DNA from: RSA11 sp036564135
Lineage (GTDB): Bacteria > Actinomycetota > Thermoleophilia > Solirubrobacterales > 70-9
Reading direction: 5' to 3'
NCBI GenBank assembly: GCA_036564135.1
Contig: DATCLC010000020.1
Span: forward strand, 1-64,000
Length of the DNA stretch: 64,000 bases
The notes under the pieces are model-generated. The model saw only the letters and a list, made by a program, of their open reading frames with translations. It ran no database searches and had not been told where the DNA came from. The translations under genes and the position numbers were made by a program. Below are positions 8,523 to 16,318 of the stretch, in pieces. Within the stretch, counting starts at the first letter, position 1. Each line of letters starts with the position of its first letter.

Positions 8523-9004
8523 CACCGCCCTCCCTCCCCGATCACGCCGCGCAGCTTGCGCAGCCCCTCGTGCACGTTGCGCCGCGCCGCCTCCTCGGTC
8601 GAGTCCATCGCCGCCGCGATCTCCCGGTACCGCAGGTCGCACGCGAACCGCAGCGCGACCGCCGCGCGCTGCCGCTCGGGCAGCTCGGCCACGGCGGACC
8701 AGAGCTCATCGTCGCGCTCCTCGGCCGCGGGCGCGGGCACGTCCGGCAGGGCGCCGCCGGCCACTGGCCGGCGCGCCCGGGCGCGGTGGTGGTCGATCGC
8801 CTTGCGCCGGGCGATCGTGAGGATCCAGGCGCGCGGGTTGGCGCCGTCCAGGCTCTCGTAGTTGCGAAGCGCGGCCATGAAGGTCTCCTGAAACAGATCG
8901 TCGGCGTCGTCGGGCCCGACCATCGCCCTCAGGAACCCGAGCACCGCCGCGCGGTGCTCGTCCAGGAAGCGCTGGAACGGGACGGTCGAGGCCATTGGTG
9001 GCAT
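8522..9004 (-). CDS. ECF-type RNA polymerase sigma factor
   Basis: A 160-residue sigma-70 family protein with region 2 (FLRAMVGPDDADDLFQETFM, and helix 2.4 around ARAWILTIARRKAIDHHR-like residues 60-80) and region 4 (LPERQRAAVALRFACDLRYR, then EIAAAMDSTEEAARRNVHEG). It would direct RNA polymerase to a small regulon. No anti-sigma factor gene is adjacent; instead the stop codon overlaps the start of ogt. Two in-frame ATGs (9004 and 8995) are possible, neither with a good Shine-Dalgarno. Stand-alone ECFs without an anti-sigma are known, but how this one is controlled is not visible. Confidence 0.9.
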   Translation of the reverse strand: MPPMASTVPFQRFLDEHRAAVLGFLRAMVGPDDADDLFQETFMAALRNYESLDGANPRAWILTIARRKAIDHHRARARRPVAGGALPDVPAPAAEERDDELWSAVAELPERQRAAVALRFACDLRYREIAAAMDSTEEAARRNVHEGLRKLRGVIGEGGR

Positions 9005-9065
9005 CTTGCCCCGTTAAACGACCGGGGCGCGAGTTTTGTGAGATCGGCGGCGGCGCGACGTCGCC

Positions 9066-12041
9066 CTACGACTCCGCAGCGGCCTTCGCGCCCTCTGGGT
9101 CGCCGCCGTCGCTGCCCGACGCGGACCCGCCGCGGACGGCGGGCACGTAGCGCTCGCCGTCGCGGCGCCAGACGCCCTCGCCCGTTGGCACGCCGCGCTC
9201 GCGCAGCGGCGCCGTGTTCGGGCGGTACCAGGTCGTGACGGGGATCTCGGGGACGACGTGCACGATGTCGGGGCGCTCACCCTGAGGCAGGTTCCCGAGC
9301 GCGTCGGCGAGCTCGGCGGGATCGAGCTCGTGGCCCTCGCGCAGCGTGACCGCGGCGACGGCGAGCTGGCGGTCCCCGTCCGGATCGGGCACACCGTAGA
9401 CGACCGCGAGGTCGATCGCGTCGAGGTCGCCGAGCGCGTCCTCGATCGGGAACGAGGCGACGTACCCGTGCGCGGTGCGGATCAGCGCCGGCACGTGGTC
9501 GACGAGCCAGAAGTCGCCGTCCTCGTCGACGCGGAAGAGATCGCCGGTGGCAAGCCACGCGTCGTCGGGCTCGAACAGCCCGCGCAGCGGGCTCTCGCTG
9601 GTCGCCACGACGCCGCGCAGGCGCGTGAGCAGCATCCCGACCTCGCCGCGCTCGCACTCCACGGCGAAGCCGTCCTCGCGCTCGCGCAGGCGCCCGGCAG
9701 CGACGTCGTAGGCAGCCAGCCTCACCTCGGCGCTGCCGGGGAGCGGCTTGCCCTTCGCGCCGGGCTTGGAGCCGCTCAGGTTGACCAGGATCGCCTCGCC
9801 CTCCGTCGAGGCGTAGAACTCGAGCACGCGGGCGGGCGCGAACCGCTTGGCGACGCGCCTCCACAGCCCGCGCGGCATGCCGGCGCCGATGAAGAGCCGC
9901 ACCGGGTGGTGGCGCTCGGCGGGATCGGGCGGCGCGTCGGCGATCTCGCGCAGCATCGTCCACGTGTACGAGGCGACGGTCACGCCGTAGCGGCGCACCT
10001 CCTCCCAGAACGTCGCCGGGTCGAAGCTGCGCGCGAGCGCGAGCCGCGCTCCGCCCGCGATCGTGCCGCCCACCGACATGAGCAGGCCCGACGGGTGGTA
10101 GATCGGCGTCACCGCGTACACCGTGTCGGCGCTCGAGAGCGCCGCCGCGGACGCCGTGCCGAACGCCGACAACGCCCAGCGGCCGTTGGTGATCCGGTTC
10201 GCGCGGGTCCGGTCGCCCTCGCCCGTGAACAGGATGAAGGCGAGGTCGCTCGCCCGCCCGGGGTTGGGCGTGTACCAGGCGGGCACCTCGACGGTGTCCG
10301 GGTCGATCTGCTCCATGTCGACCACCTTCGGGCCCAGGTCGCGCTTGCCGCCGCCGCCCCCGAGGACGTACACCTCCGGCACGCCGGCTTCGAGCGCGCG
10401 CTCGGCGAGCTCCGGGTCGGCGACGATGCGCGTCACCTGCCCGAGCTCAGCCTCGCGCCGGACCGGGCCGTCGGGCCGCATGAGGACGGCGACTGCGCCC
10501 AGCCGGTTGAGCGCCGAGACGACCGAAAGCCCGCTGGGCCGCGTCTGCATGAGCACGCCGACGTGCTCGCCCTGGCGCACGCCGAGCGAGAGCAGGCCCT
10601 TCACGACGTTGTTGATGCGACGGTTGACGGCCTCCTTGGTGTGCGCGCGGTCCTCGAAGAGCAGCGCGACCTCCTCGGGGCCCGCCTGTACCTGCTCGTC
10701 GATCAGAAGGCCCATGGAGACGCGGGTGTGCGGCTGCAGGCGACCCAGGCGCGCGAGCCGCGGAAGCTGGCCGCCCACCTCCTCGACGAGCACGCGGGTC
10801 GTGTCGACCGTGCCGCGCAGCGCGCGCGCCAGCGACCGCCCGAGCCCGACGCCCACACCGGCCGCGAGGCTCGCGCCCACGCCCAGGCGCGAGCGAAGCC
10901 CGCCCCGGCGCACGACCGCGGTCGCCGCCTCCTCGGCGGGGACGACCTCGGGCATGGAGCCAGCGCCCTCGCGCCAGTGGATCCACTGCGCGACCGTGGG
11001 CCACGTCTCCGCGGTCGCGGTCGAGCCGACGACGAGTCCGAAGTGGCCAGCGGTCAGGCTGAGCTCGAAGACCTCGGCGCGCGGCGCGGCGCGGCTGACC
11101 GCGCGCACCGCAGGCGGCGGCGCGATCTCGTCGACCTCGCCGACGACGATCAGCACCGGCACGTCAATGTCGGCGAGCGTGACCAGCCGGTCGTCGATCA
11201 CGAACCCGCCCTGCAGCATCCGGTTGTGGGCGATGAACTGGCGCATGAAGTCCGCGAGCGCCGGGCCCGGCCACGCGACCCAGCCCTCGCCCATCAAAAA
11301 GCGCCGCTGGCGCTCGCGCGGCAGGAGCGCCTCGCGGTCGTGGAGCTGGCGCAGAAAGTCGAGCTGCTGGCGCACAGACTTCACGGGGTCGAGCAGCCGG
11401 AAGCCGAAGCGGCTCAGCCAAGGCGGCACCGCGGTGCGTCCCAGGATCATCGTGATCGCCTCGGCCCCCACGCCGGCGAGCTCCTCCGGGATGCCGAGCG
11501 GCAGCGCGCCCTGGGTGTCCACGGGGCTGCCGAACGTGATCAAGCTCGCGATCCCCGCCCCGCGCCGGTACGCGGCGGCCTGGTAGCAGAACATGCCGCC
11601 CTGCGAGTAGCCCGCGAGGTGCACGTCGCGGCCGGTGGCCTCGCGAACGCGCTCGATCGCGTCGTCGACCGCCATCACGTGGTCGGTGAGGTCGCGCTCG
11701 AGGCCGCCCGGCTCGCGCTCGGGCGCCCCGAAGTCGACGACCCAGGGATCGACGCCGTGCTCGCGCAGCACGGCAACGGCGCTCGAGTTCGGCGAGACGT
11801 CGTAGACCTCGGTCGCGAGCATCATCGGCGGCACGAGCAGAACCGGGGGGCCGGGCTCCGGCCCGGGGCCGCCGGCGAAGTAGCGGCGCAGGCGATAGAC
11901 CGGGCGCTCGGCGACGATCTCGTACGGCGACTGCTCGTCGCCCGTCTCCAGACCGCCGAACCGCGCCACCTCGAACGCGTTCTGCGCCGCGACTCCCAGT
12001 CGCGCGGCGGACTTCGCGAGCTGCTCAGGAACCAACCCCAC
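9066..12041 (-). CDS. Fused alpha/beta hydrolase (PhaC-like) and acyl-CoA synthetase-like protein
   Basis: A 991-residue two-domain protein. Residues 1 to about 360 are an alpha/beta hydrolase related to PHA synthases and lipases, with the nucleophile elbow GYSQGG (S146; PHA synthases have Cys here), a catalytic Asp candidate in VVGEVDEIAPP and a His in LTAGHFGL. Residues about 440-991 are an AMP-binding acyl-CoA ligase-like domain with FYASTEGEAILVN (A5-like) and ATGDLFRVDEDGDFWLVD (A7). The ATP-grasping A3 motif is degenerate: FTGEGDRTRANR in place of the usual TSGTTGxPK. Length and domain order match mycobacterial Rv1683, proposed to act in triacylglycerol metabolism. GTG start with TACGGT six bases upstream. 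Role in storage lipid or PHA metabolism is an inference. Confidence 0.85.
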   Translation of the reverse strand: MGLVPEQLAKSAARLGVAAQNAFEVARFGGLETGDEQSPYEIVAERPVYRLRRYFAGGPGPEPGPPVLLVPPMMLATEVYDVSPNSSAVAVLREHGVDPWVVDFGAPEREPGGLERDLTDHVMAVDDAIERVREATGRDVHLAGYSQGGMFCYQAAAYRRGAGIASLITFGSPVDTQGALPLGIPEELAGVGAEAITMILGRTAVPPWLSRFGFRLLDPVKSVRQQLDFLRQLHDREALLPRERQRRFLMGEGWVAWPGPALADFMRQFIAHNRMLQGGFVIDDRLVTLADIDVPVLIVVGEVDEIAPPPAVRAVSRAAPRAEVFELSLTAGHFGLVVGSTATAETWPTVAQWIHWREGAGSMPEVVPAEEAATAVVRRGGLRSRLGVGASLAAGVGVGLGRSLARALRGTVDTTRVLVEEVGGQLPRLARLGRLQPHTRVSMGLLIDEQVQAGPEEVALLFEDRAHTKEAVNRRINNVVKGLLSLGVRQGEHVGVLMQTRPSGLSVVSALNRLGAVAVLMRPDGPVRREAELGQVTRIVADPELAERALEAGVPEVYVLGGGGGKRDLGPKVVDMEQIDPDTVEVPAWYTPNPGRASDLAFILFTGEGDRTRANRITNGRWALSAFGTASAAALSSADTVYAVTPIYHPSGLLMSVGGTIAGGARLALARSFDPATFWEEVRRYGVTVASYTWTMLREIADAPPDPAERHHPVRLFIGAGMPRGLWRRVAKRFAPARVLEFYASTEGEAILVNLSGSKPGAKGKPLPGSAEVRLAAYDVAAGRLREREDGFAVECERGEVGMLLTRLRGVVATSESPLRGLFEPDDAWLATGDLFRVDEDGDFWLVDHVPALIRTAHGYVASFPIEDALGDLDAIDLAVVYGVPDPDGDRQLAVAAVTLREGHELDPAELADALGNLPQGERPDIVHVVPEIPVTTWYRPNTAPLRERGVPTGEGVWRRDGERYVPAVRGGSASGSDGGDPEGAKAAAES

Positions 12042-12115
12042 GGCGCCACCGTACCGCCATCCGCGCGGCGCGCAAGCCGCTTGGCAAGCGGCGGAAGCTC
12101 AGCTTGCGGTGAGAG

Positions 12116-12189
12116 GGTGGACGATGGGACTCGAACCCACGACCGCCTGGACCACAACCAGGAGCTCTACCAACTGAGCTACGTCCACC
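12116..12189 (-). tRNA. tRNA-His (GTG anticodon)
   Basis: A complete cloverleaf on the minus strand: seven-base acceptor stem GTGGACG/CGTCCAC, D arm with GCTC...GAGC, anticodon stem CCTGG/CCAGG with loop TTGTGGT, T arm GTGGG TTCGAGT CCCAT. An encoded extra G at position -1 faces C73, as expected for bacterial tRNA-His. CCA is not encoded. Confidence 0.97.
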
Positions 12190-12259
12190 GTGGGCTGATG
12201 AATGTAGCGACGTTGCGCGCGGATTGGCACCCGCGGACGGCCGTATGCTGACGCCACAG

Positions 12260-12333
12260 GCCCCCGTAGCTCAGCTGGATAGAGCGGCTGCCTTCTAAGC
12301 AGCGGGTCGCAGGTTCGAGTCCTGCCGGGGGCG
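12260..12333 (+). tRNA. tRNA-Arg (TCT anticodon)
   Basis: A complete cloverleaf: acceptor GCCCCCG/CGGGGGC with discriminator G, D arm GCTC...GAGC, anticodon stem GCTGC/GCAGC with loop CTTCTAA (anticodon TCT, reads AGA/AGG), T arm GCAGG TTCGAGT CCTGC. CCA is not encoded. GGTCGCC heptamer repeats lie about 55 bases downstream. Confidence 0.97.
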
Positions 12334-12386
12334 TCCGGGTCGCCCGGAGCGTCGATGGCCGGCCTGGGGGCCGCTGGGCGCCTCTC

Positions 12387-12407
12387 GGTCGCCGGTCGCC
12401 AGTCGCC
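12387..12407. repeat. GGTCGCC heptamer tandem repeat after tRNA-Arg
   Basis: Two perfect copies of GGTCGCC followed by AGTCGCC. The same heptamer is repeated after tRNA-Pro at 12927-12947. The rest of the 12334-12452 stretch between tRNA-Arg and the next gene shows nothing else I can identify. Confidence 0.7.
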
Positions 12408-12452
12408 GGTTCGGTGGCGCGGACGTCCGTGGCGTAGGTTGGCCTTGTCGTG

Positions 12453-12791
12453 CTACGAGGCCTGCTCCCCGGGTGGCTCCGGCTCGCTCTGCTGGTTGCT
12501 GGACGCTGGCCGCTTGGAGCTGGAAGCCGGCTTTCGCTCGCCTTCCGGGCGACCGGGGTCCGGCTTGCGGCGACCTTGTGTCTCCGCTCCGCCCTCGTCC
12601 CCCTGCGCGCCCTCACGCTTGTGCGCCGGCGTCTTCAGCCGCTCGAACGCGCTCTTCGCCTTGTCGCCCACCGAGCCCTTGCTCTTCGCGATCTCCATGA
12701 GCTCGGCTGCGTCCTTCTTCAAGCCCTCGGTGCCGCCGCGCGAGTCGACGAGTTCCTTGGCCCGGTCCGTCAGCTTCTTGAAATCCACCAT
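12453..12791 (-). CDS. Small charged protein of unknown function
   Basis: A 112-residue hydrophilic protein. The N-terminal half (MVDFKKLTDRAKELVDSRGG and the following helix with AELMEIAKSKGSVGDKAKS) looks like a short helical domain with loose resemblance to the MT0933-type antitoxin-like proteins of actinobacteria; the C-terminal half is disordered, rich in Glu, Gly, Pro, Ser and Lys. The ATG at 12791 has GGAGGA six bases upstream, so the longer frame is not used. It lies between two tRNA genes, opposite to both. The antitoxin similarity is weak and no toxin gene is adjacent. Confidence 0.65.
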   Translation of the reverse strand: MVDFKKLTDRAKELVDSRGGTEGLKKDAAELMEIAKSKGSVGDKAKSAFERLKTPAHKREGAQGDEGGAETQGRRKPDPGRPEGERKPASSSKRPASSNQQSEPEPPGEQAS

Positions 12792-12850
12792 GTGCGCTCC
12801 TCCGCGATCGCCTGCGGAGATCCCCTTACCCCCGTACACTCGCCCTCATT

Positions 12851-12924
12851 CGGGGCGTGGCGCAGCCTGGTAGCGCGCCGCCTTTGGGTGGCGGAGGTCC
12901 CCGGTTCAAATCCGGGCGCCCCGA
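12851..12924 (+). tRNA. tRNA-Pro (TGG anticodon)
   Basis: A complete cloverleaf: acceptor CGGGGCG/CGCCCCG with discriminator A, anticodon stem CCGCC/GGCGG with loop TTTGGGT (anticodon TGG), T arm CCCCGG TTCAAAT CCGGG. CCA is not encoded. Heptamer tandem repeats begin three bases downstream. Confidence 0.97.
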
Positions 12925-12926
12925 CT

Positions 12927-12989
12927 GGTCGCCGGTCGCCGGTCGCCGGCCTGCCGCAGCCAGCTGGTAGCTGGTAGCTGGTAGCTAGC
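12927..12989. repeat. Two adjacent heptamer tandem repeats after tRNA-Pro
   Basis: Three perfect copies of GGTCGCC (12927-12947) are followed, after 14 bases, by three perfect copies of AGCTGGT (12962-12982) and a partial fourth. The first heptamer is the same as that downstream of tRNA-Arg. The stretch runs up to the -10-like TAGGCT of the next gene. Confidence 0.8.
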
Positions 12990-13007
12990 CGCTAGGCTCC
13001 CCCGCCG

Positions 13008-14258
13008 ATGGCGGACGTCCGGCCCCTCCGTGCCCTGCGTTACAACCTGGAAGCGATCCCGTCGCTCGCCGACGTGGTCGCGCCGCCCTACGACGTGATC
13101 GACGCCGAGGGCCGGCGAGAGCTGATCCGGCGCTCGCCCTTCAACGTCGTCGAGCTGGACCTCCCGGAGGCGCCCGGCGGCGACCCCTACGAGCACGCCG
13201 CGCAGACGCTCGAGGAGTGGACGCTGCAGGGCATCCTCACGGCCGAGCGCGAGGACACGCTCTGGGCGCTCGAGCAGGAGTACACGGGCCCGGACGGCGC
13301 CCGGCACACCCGCCGCGGTTTCCTCGCTCGCGTGCGCGTCACCGGTTACGGGCCCGGCCTGGTCCGCCCGCACGAGCGCACGCAGCCAGGGCCCAAGGAG
13401 GACCGCCTGCGCCTGACCCGGGCGACGCGCCACAACCTCTCCCCCATCTTCTCGCTGCACACCGGCCAGGCGTGGCGCCTGCTCGCACCCGGGATCACCG
13501 GCGACCCGTGGGGCGAGGTGACCGACGACGACGGCACGGTGCACCGCGTCTGGCGCATCGACAACCCCGACATCCACCGCGCCGTCGCCGCGGAGCTCGC
13601 CGACTCCGAGCTGTTGATCGCGGATGGCCACCACCGCTACGAGACGGCACGCACCTACGCGGACGAGATCGGCGGCGAGGGCCCCCACCGCTACACGCTG
13701 ATGGCGCTCGTCTCGCTCGACGACCCGGGCCTCACCGTCTTCGGCTACCACCGGATGCTCACCGACCTCCGCGACTCGGCCAAGCAGGAGGCGCTGGCCG
13801 CGGCGCTGCGCGAGCACTTCGAGACCGAGGAGGTCCCACTCGAGGACCTCGACCCGGGCGGCGAGCAGGGCATCGGGGTGTTCGGCTACGTCGACGCCCA
13901 CTTCCGCAAGGGCTACCGCCTGCGCCTCAAGGACACCGCGGCCGTCGACGCCGCGCTGCCCGACCGCTCCGAGCCGTACCGCCGCCTCGACGCCGCGATC
14001 CTCGAAACGCTCATCCTCCGCGGTGCGCTCGGCATGAGCGAGGCCGACGTGGAAGCCAAGCGCGGCATCGCCTACACCGCCTCGGCCGAGGAGGCCATCG
14101 GTGCCCTCGGCGAGCGCGCGGACGCCGTCTTCCTCATGCGGCCCACCCCCGTCGAGCAGGTCCGCGCGGTCGCCGCCGCCGGCGAGACGATGCCGCCGAA
14201 GAGCACGTACTTCTTCCCGAAGCTGCTCACGGGGCTCGTCTTCAACCCGCTGAGCTGA
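13008..14258 (+). CDS. DUF1015 family protein
   Basis: A 416-residue cytosolic protein of the conserved DUF1015 family (COG4198). Diagnostic segments are the N-terminal ADVVAPPYDVI, the central RPHERTQPGPKEDRL and the strongly conserved LLIADGHHRYETA. Length matches the family. The biochemical function is not established; the conserved HH and D/H residues suggest a catalytic or ligand-binding pocket. The ATG has no Shine-Dalgarno but a TAGGCT hexamer nine bases upstream, so the transcript is probably leaderless; its upstream region carries the heptamer repeats. Confidence 0.9.
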   Translation: MADVRPLRALRYNLEAIPSLADVVAPPYDVIDAEGRRELIRRSPFNVVELDLPEAPGGDPYEHAAQTLEEWTLQGILTAEREDTLWALEQEYTGPDGARHTRRGFLARVRVTGYGPGLVRPHERTQPGPKEDRLRLTRATRHNLSPIFSLHTGQAWRLLAPGITGDPWGEVTDDDGTVHRVWRIDNPDIHRAVAAELADSELLIADGHHRYETARTYADEIGGEGPHRYTLMALVSLDDPGLTVFGYHRMLTDLRDSAKQEALAAALREHFETEEVPLEDLDPGGEQGIGVFGYVDAHFRKGYRLRLKDTAAVDAALPDRSEPYRRLDAAILETLILRGALGMSEADVEAKRGIAYTASAEEAIGALGERADAVFLMRPTPVEQVRAVAAAGETMPPKSTYFFPKLLTGLVFNPLS

Positions 14259-14536
14259 GCGGCCTGCGGCACCGGGCGGCCGGTGAACCCGTGGCGTCAG
14301 CGGTGACGCGCGTTGAGAGGGGGGCGAAGGAGGGGCGGCCCAGGCGCGGTCGCGGTGCCCTCAACAAAACCACGAGGTCGTGCGCCCGGGCGCCCGTCGC
14401 CGCCAGCCCCGACGACTCGCGCTGCGTCGTGCGCAGCGGGCGGACCGAAAACCAGGCCACGCGGCGGGCGGCCGCCCTGCGCCGCCTGCGCTGACCCGCG
14501 CGGCACCCGCGGCCGCGGCCCGCTAGGTTCCGAGCC
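14259..14536. other. 278-base intergenic stretch without a recognisable gene
   Basis: No convincing coding frame is present; the short frames here are GC-driven. A perfect 12-base palindrome GGGCGGCCGCCC lies at 14466-14477 and may be part of a terminator for the DUF1015 gene. A TAGGTT hexamer at 14524-14529 probably serves as -10 for the next gene. Confidence 0.4.
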
Positions 14537-15100
14537 GTGGTCAGGATCTACACGGGCAAGGGCGACGACGGCACGACCTCGCTCTGGTACGGCGGCCGCG
14601 TCCCCAAGTCCGACCCGCGCACCGAGGCCTACGGCTCGCTCGACGAGGCGAACGCGGCGCTCGGCGTCGCCCGCTCACTCTGCGGCCCCGACGAAGCCGA
14701 GCTCGCGGCCGACATCCTGCGCGTCCAGCGCGAGCTCTTCGTGGCGGGCGCCGAGCTCGCCACGGCGCCCGAGGCCGCCGAGCGCCTCGAGGACGGCGTG
14801 AGCCGCGTGACCCACGAGATGGCGGCGGCGCTCGAGCCGCTGATCGACAAGTACATGAGCCGCGTCGAGCTGCCCCCGAAGTTCGTCCTGCCCGGCGGCA
14901 CGACGCTCTCGGCGCAGCTCGACGTCGCGCGCACCGCGATCCGGCGCGCGGAGCGCCGCACGGTCGAGCTTGAGCGGGCAGGCGGGCTCGCGTCGAGTGC
15001 GATCCTCGTCTACCTCAACCGTGCATCCGACCTGGCGTTCGCGATGGCGCGCTACACAGATACCGACGACCCCGAGGTGTTCGAGGGGCGAGGAGGCTGA
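14537..15100 (+). CDS. pduO: Cob(I)alamin adenosyltransferase, PduO type
   Basis: Transfers the adenosyl group of ATP to cob(I)alamin to make adenosylcobalamin in the cytosol. The 187-residue protein shows the N-terminal ATP-binding motif YTGKGDDGTT (residues 5-14), the TEAYGSLDEANAALG helix, RTAIRRAERRTVEL and YLNRASDLAFAMAR near the C-terminus, all typical of the PduO/MMAB family. Start is GTG with TAGGTT seven bases upstream (leaderless). It is followed after eight bases by an OsmC gene on the same strand, so an operon is likely. Confidence 0.94.
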   Translation: MVRIYTGKGDDGTTSLWYGGRVPKSDPRTEAYGSLDEANAALGVARSLCGPDEAELAADILRVQRELFVAGAELATAPEAAERLEDGVSRVTHEMAAALEPLIDKYMSRVELPPKFVLPGGTTLSAQLDVARTAIRRAERRTVELERAGGLASSAILVYLNRASDLAFAMARYTDTDDPEVFEGRGG

Positions 15101-15108
15101 TCAGGCAG

Positions 15109-15510
15109 ATGGCGACCGTTATCGCCCGCAGGCGCAGCGGCTACACCCACGACATCGAGATCGACACCGGCCACAAGCTCGTCGCCGACGAACCGGTGGA
15201 CAAGGGCGGCAACGACCAGGGGCCGTCCCCCACGCGGATCCTCGCCGCCGCGCTGGCGAGCTGCACGGCGATCACGGTCGAGATGTACGCGGACCGCAAG
15301 GGCTGGGACGTGGGCGACCTGAAGGTCGAGGTAGACACCACCTACGAGGGCCCCGTCCCGGTGCGCTTCGAGGTCACCATGCACTGCAACCCCGAGCTGG
15401 ACGAGGAGCAGCGCGAGCGCCTGCGCGTGATCGCCGGCAAGTGTCCTGTGCACAAGGCGCTCGCCCGCGAGACCGGCGTCGAGATCGTCGACTGCGTGGT
15501 CGCTGGGTGA
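15109..15510 (+). CDS. OsmC family protein (thiol peroxidase-like)
   Basis: A 133-residue OsmC/Ohr-fold protein with both redox cysteines: C52 in LAAALASCTAITVEMY and C112 in VIAGKCPVHKAL. Family members reduce organic hydroperoxides or act as thiol-dependent detoxifying proteins as dimers. The GNDQGPSPTRILAAAL segment is the usual N-terminal signature. The ATG follows GGAGGCTGATCAGGCAG, a Shine-Dalgarno at somewhat long spacing. It is the second gene of a run pduO-osmC-SDR-Nudix with spacings of only a few bases. Confidence 0.92.
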   Translation: MATVIARRRSGYTHDIEIDTGHKLVADEPVDKGGNDQGPSPTRILAAALASCTAITVEMYADRKGWDVGDLKVEVDTTYEGPVPVRFEVTMHCNPELDEEQRERLRVIAGKCPVHKALARETGVEIVDCVVAG

Positions 15511-15511
15511 C

Positions 15512-16315
15512 GTGGACCTGGGGCTCGCCGGCAAACGCTGCCTGATCACGGGGTCCGGGCGCGGGATCGGCCGCGCCGTCGCCGTCCGCCTGGCCGCCGG
15601 CGGCGCCCACGTCCTGCTCACCTCGCGCTCGGCCGAGGAGCTCTCCTCGGCGCGCGCCGAGTGCGAGGCCGCGGGCGGGCGCGCCGCGACGCTCTCCGCC
15701 GACGTCACCGACCCCGCCACGCCAGCGCGGCTGCTCGAGGCGTCGCGCGCGGAGCTCGGCGGCGAACCTGATGTACTCGTCAACAACGCGGGCAGCGCCC
15801 GCTGGCGGCCGCTCGAGGACGTCCCCGAGGAGGACTGGTACGCGGCCTGGGAGCTCAACGTGATGGCGCCGTTGCGGCTCATGCGCGCGGTGATCCCGGG
15901 GATGCGCGAGCGCCGCTGGGGCCGCATCGTCAACGTTTCCTCGACCGCCGGCAAGCGGCCCTCCGCGAACATGCCGGAGTACTCCGTCGCGAAGGCCGCG
16001 GAGCTCTCGCTCTCGCGCCTGTTCGCGGACCGCTACGCCGCGGACGGCGTGCTCGTCAACGCGGTCTGCCCCGGCCCGACGACCTCGCCGATGTGGGTGG
16101 CCGAGGGCGGGCTGGCCGACCAGTCCAAGGAGCTCGCGGGCCTGGGAACTCGCGAGGAGGCGCTCGCGGCGGCGGGCGCCAAGCGGCCCATCGGCCGCCT
16201 CGCGGAGCCCGATGAGATCGCTGACGTGATCGTCTTTCTGTGCTCCGAGCGCGCGTCTTACGTCGCGGGCGCAGCCTGGGGCGTCGACGGCGGTACGGTG
16301 CCGGTCATCATCTGA
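15512..16315 (+). CDS. Short-chain dehydrogenase/reductase (FabG-like)
   Basis: A 267-residue classical SDR. The NAD(P) motif TGSGRGIG is at residues 13-20, the NNAG motif at 91-94, the catalytic Ser at 143-144 (NVSSTAG), and Tyr157/Lys161 in PEYSVAKA. The C-terminal IADVIVFLCSERASYVAGAA and VDGG are typical of FabG-like oxidoreductases. The substrate cannot be read from sequence. The GTG start lies one base after the OsmC stop, so translation is probably coupled. Confidence 0.9.
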   Translation: MDLGLAGKRCLITGSGRGIGRAVAVRLAAGGAHVLLTSRSAEELSSARAECEAAGGRAATLSADVTDPATPARLLEASRAELGGEPDVLVNNAGSARWRPLEDVPEEDWYAAWELNVMAPLRLMRAVIPGMRERRWGRIVNVSSTAGKRPSANMPEYSVAKAAELSLSRLFADRYAADGVLVNAVCPGPTTSPMWVAEGGLADQSKELAGLGTREEALAAAGAKRPIGRLAEPDEIADVIVFLCSERASYVAGAAWGVDGGTVPVII

Positions 16316-16318
16316 CGG

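Noticed and set aside
9258..12251. Open frame of 997 codons on the plus strand opposite the lipase-ligase fusion
   Set aside because: Its translation is Arg/Ala/His/Asp/Val-rich with no domain, and it mirrors codon positions of the real gene; such antisense frames are common in GC-rich DNA and it would also run through tRNA-His.
12453..12791. Toxin-antitoxin pair
   Set aside because: The small charged protein only loosely resembles MT0933-type antitoxins and there is no neighbouring toxin candidate.
12387..12989. CRISPR array
   Set aside because: The repeats are seven-base direct tandems without spacers.
14259..14536. Small genes in the gap between DUF1015 and pduO
   Set aside because: Frames present on both strands are short, Arg/Pro-rich and without a start signal.
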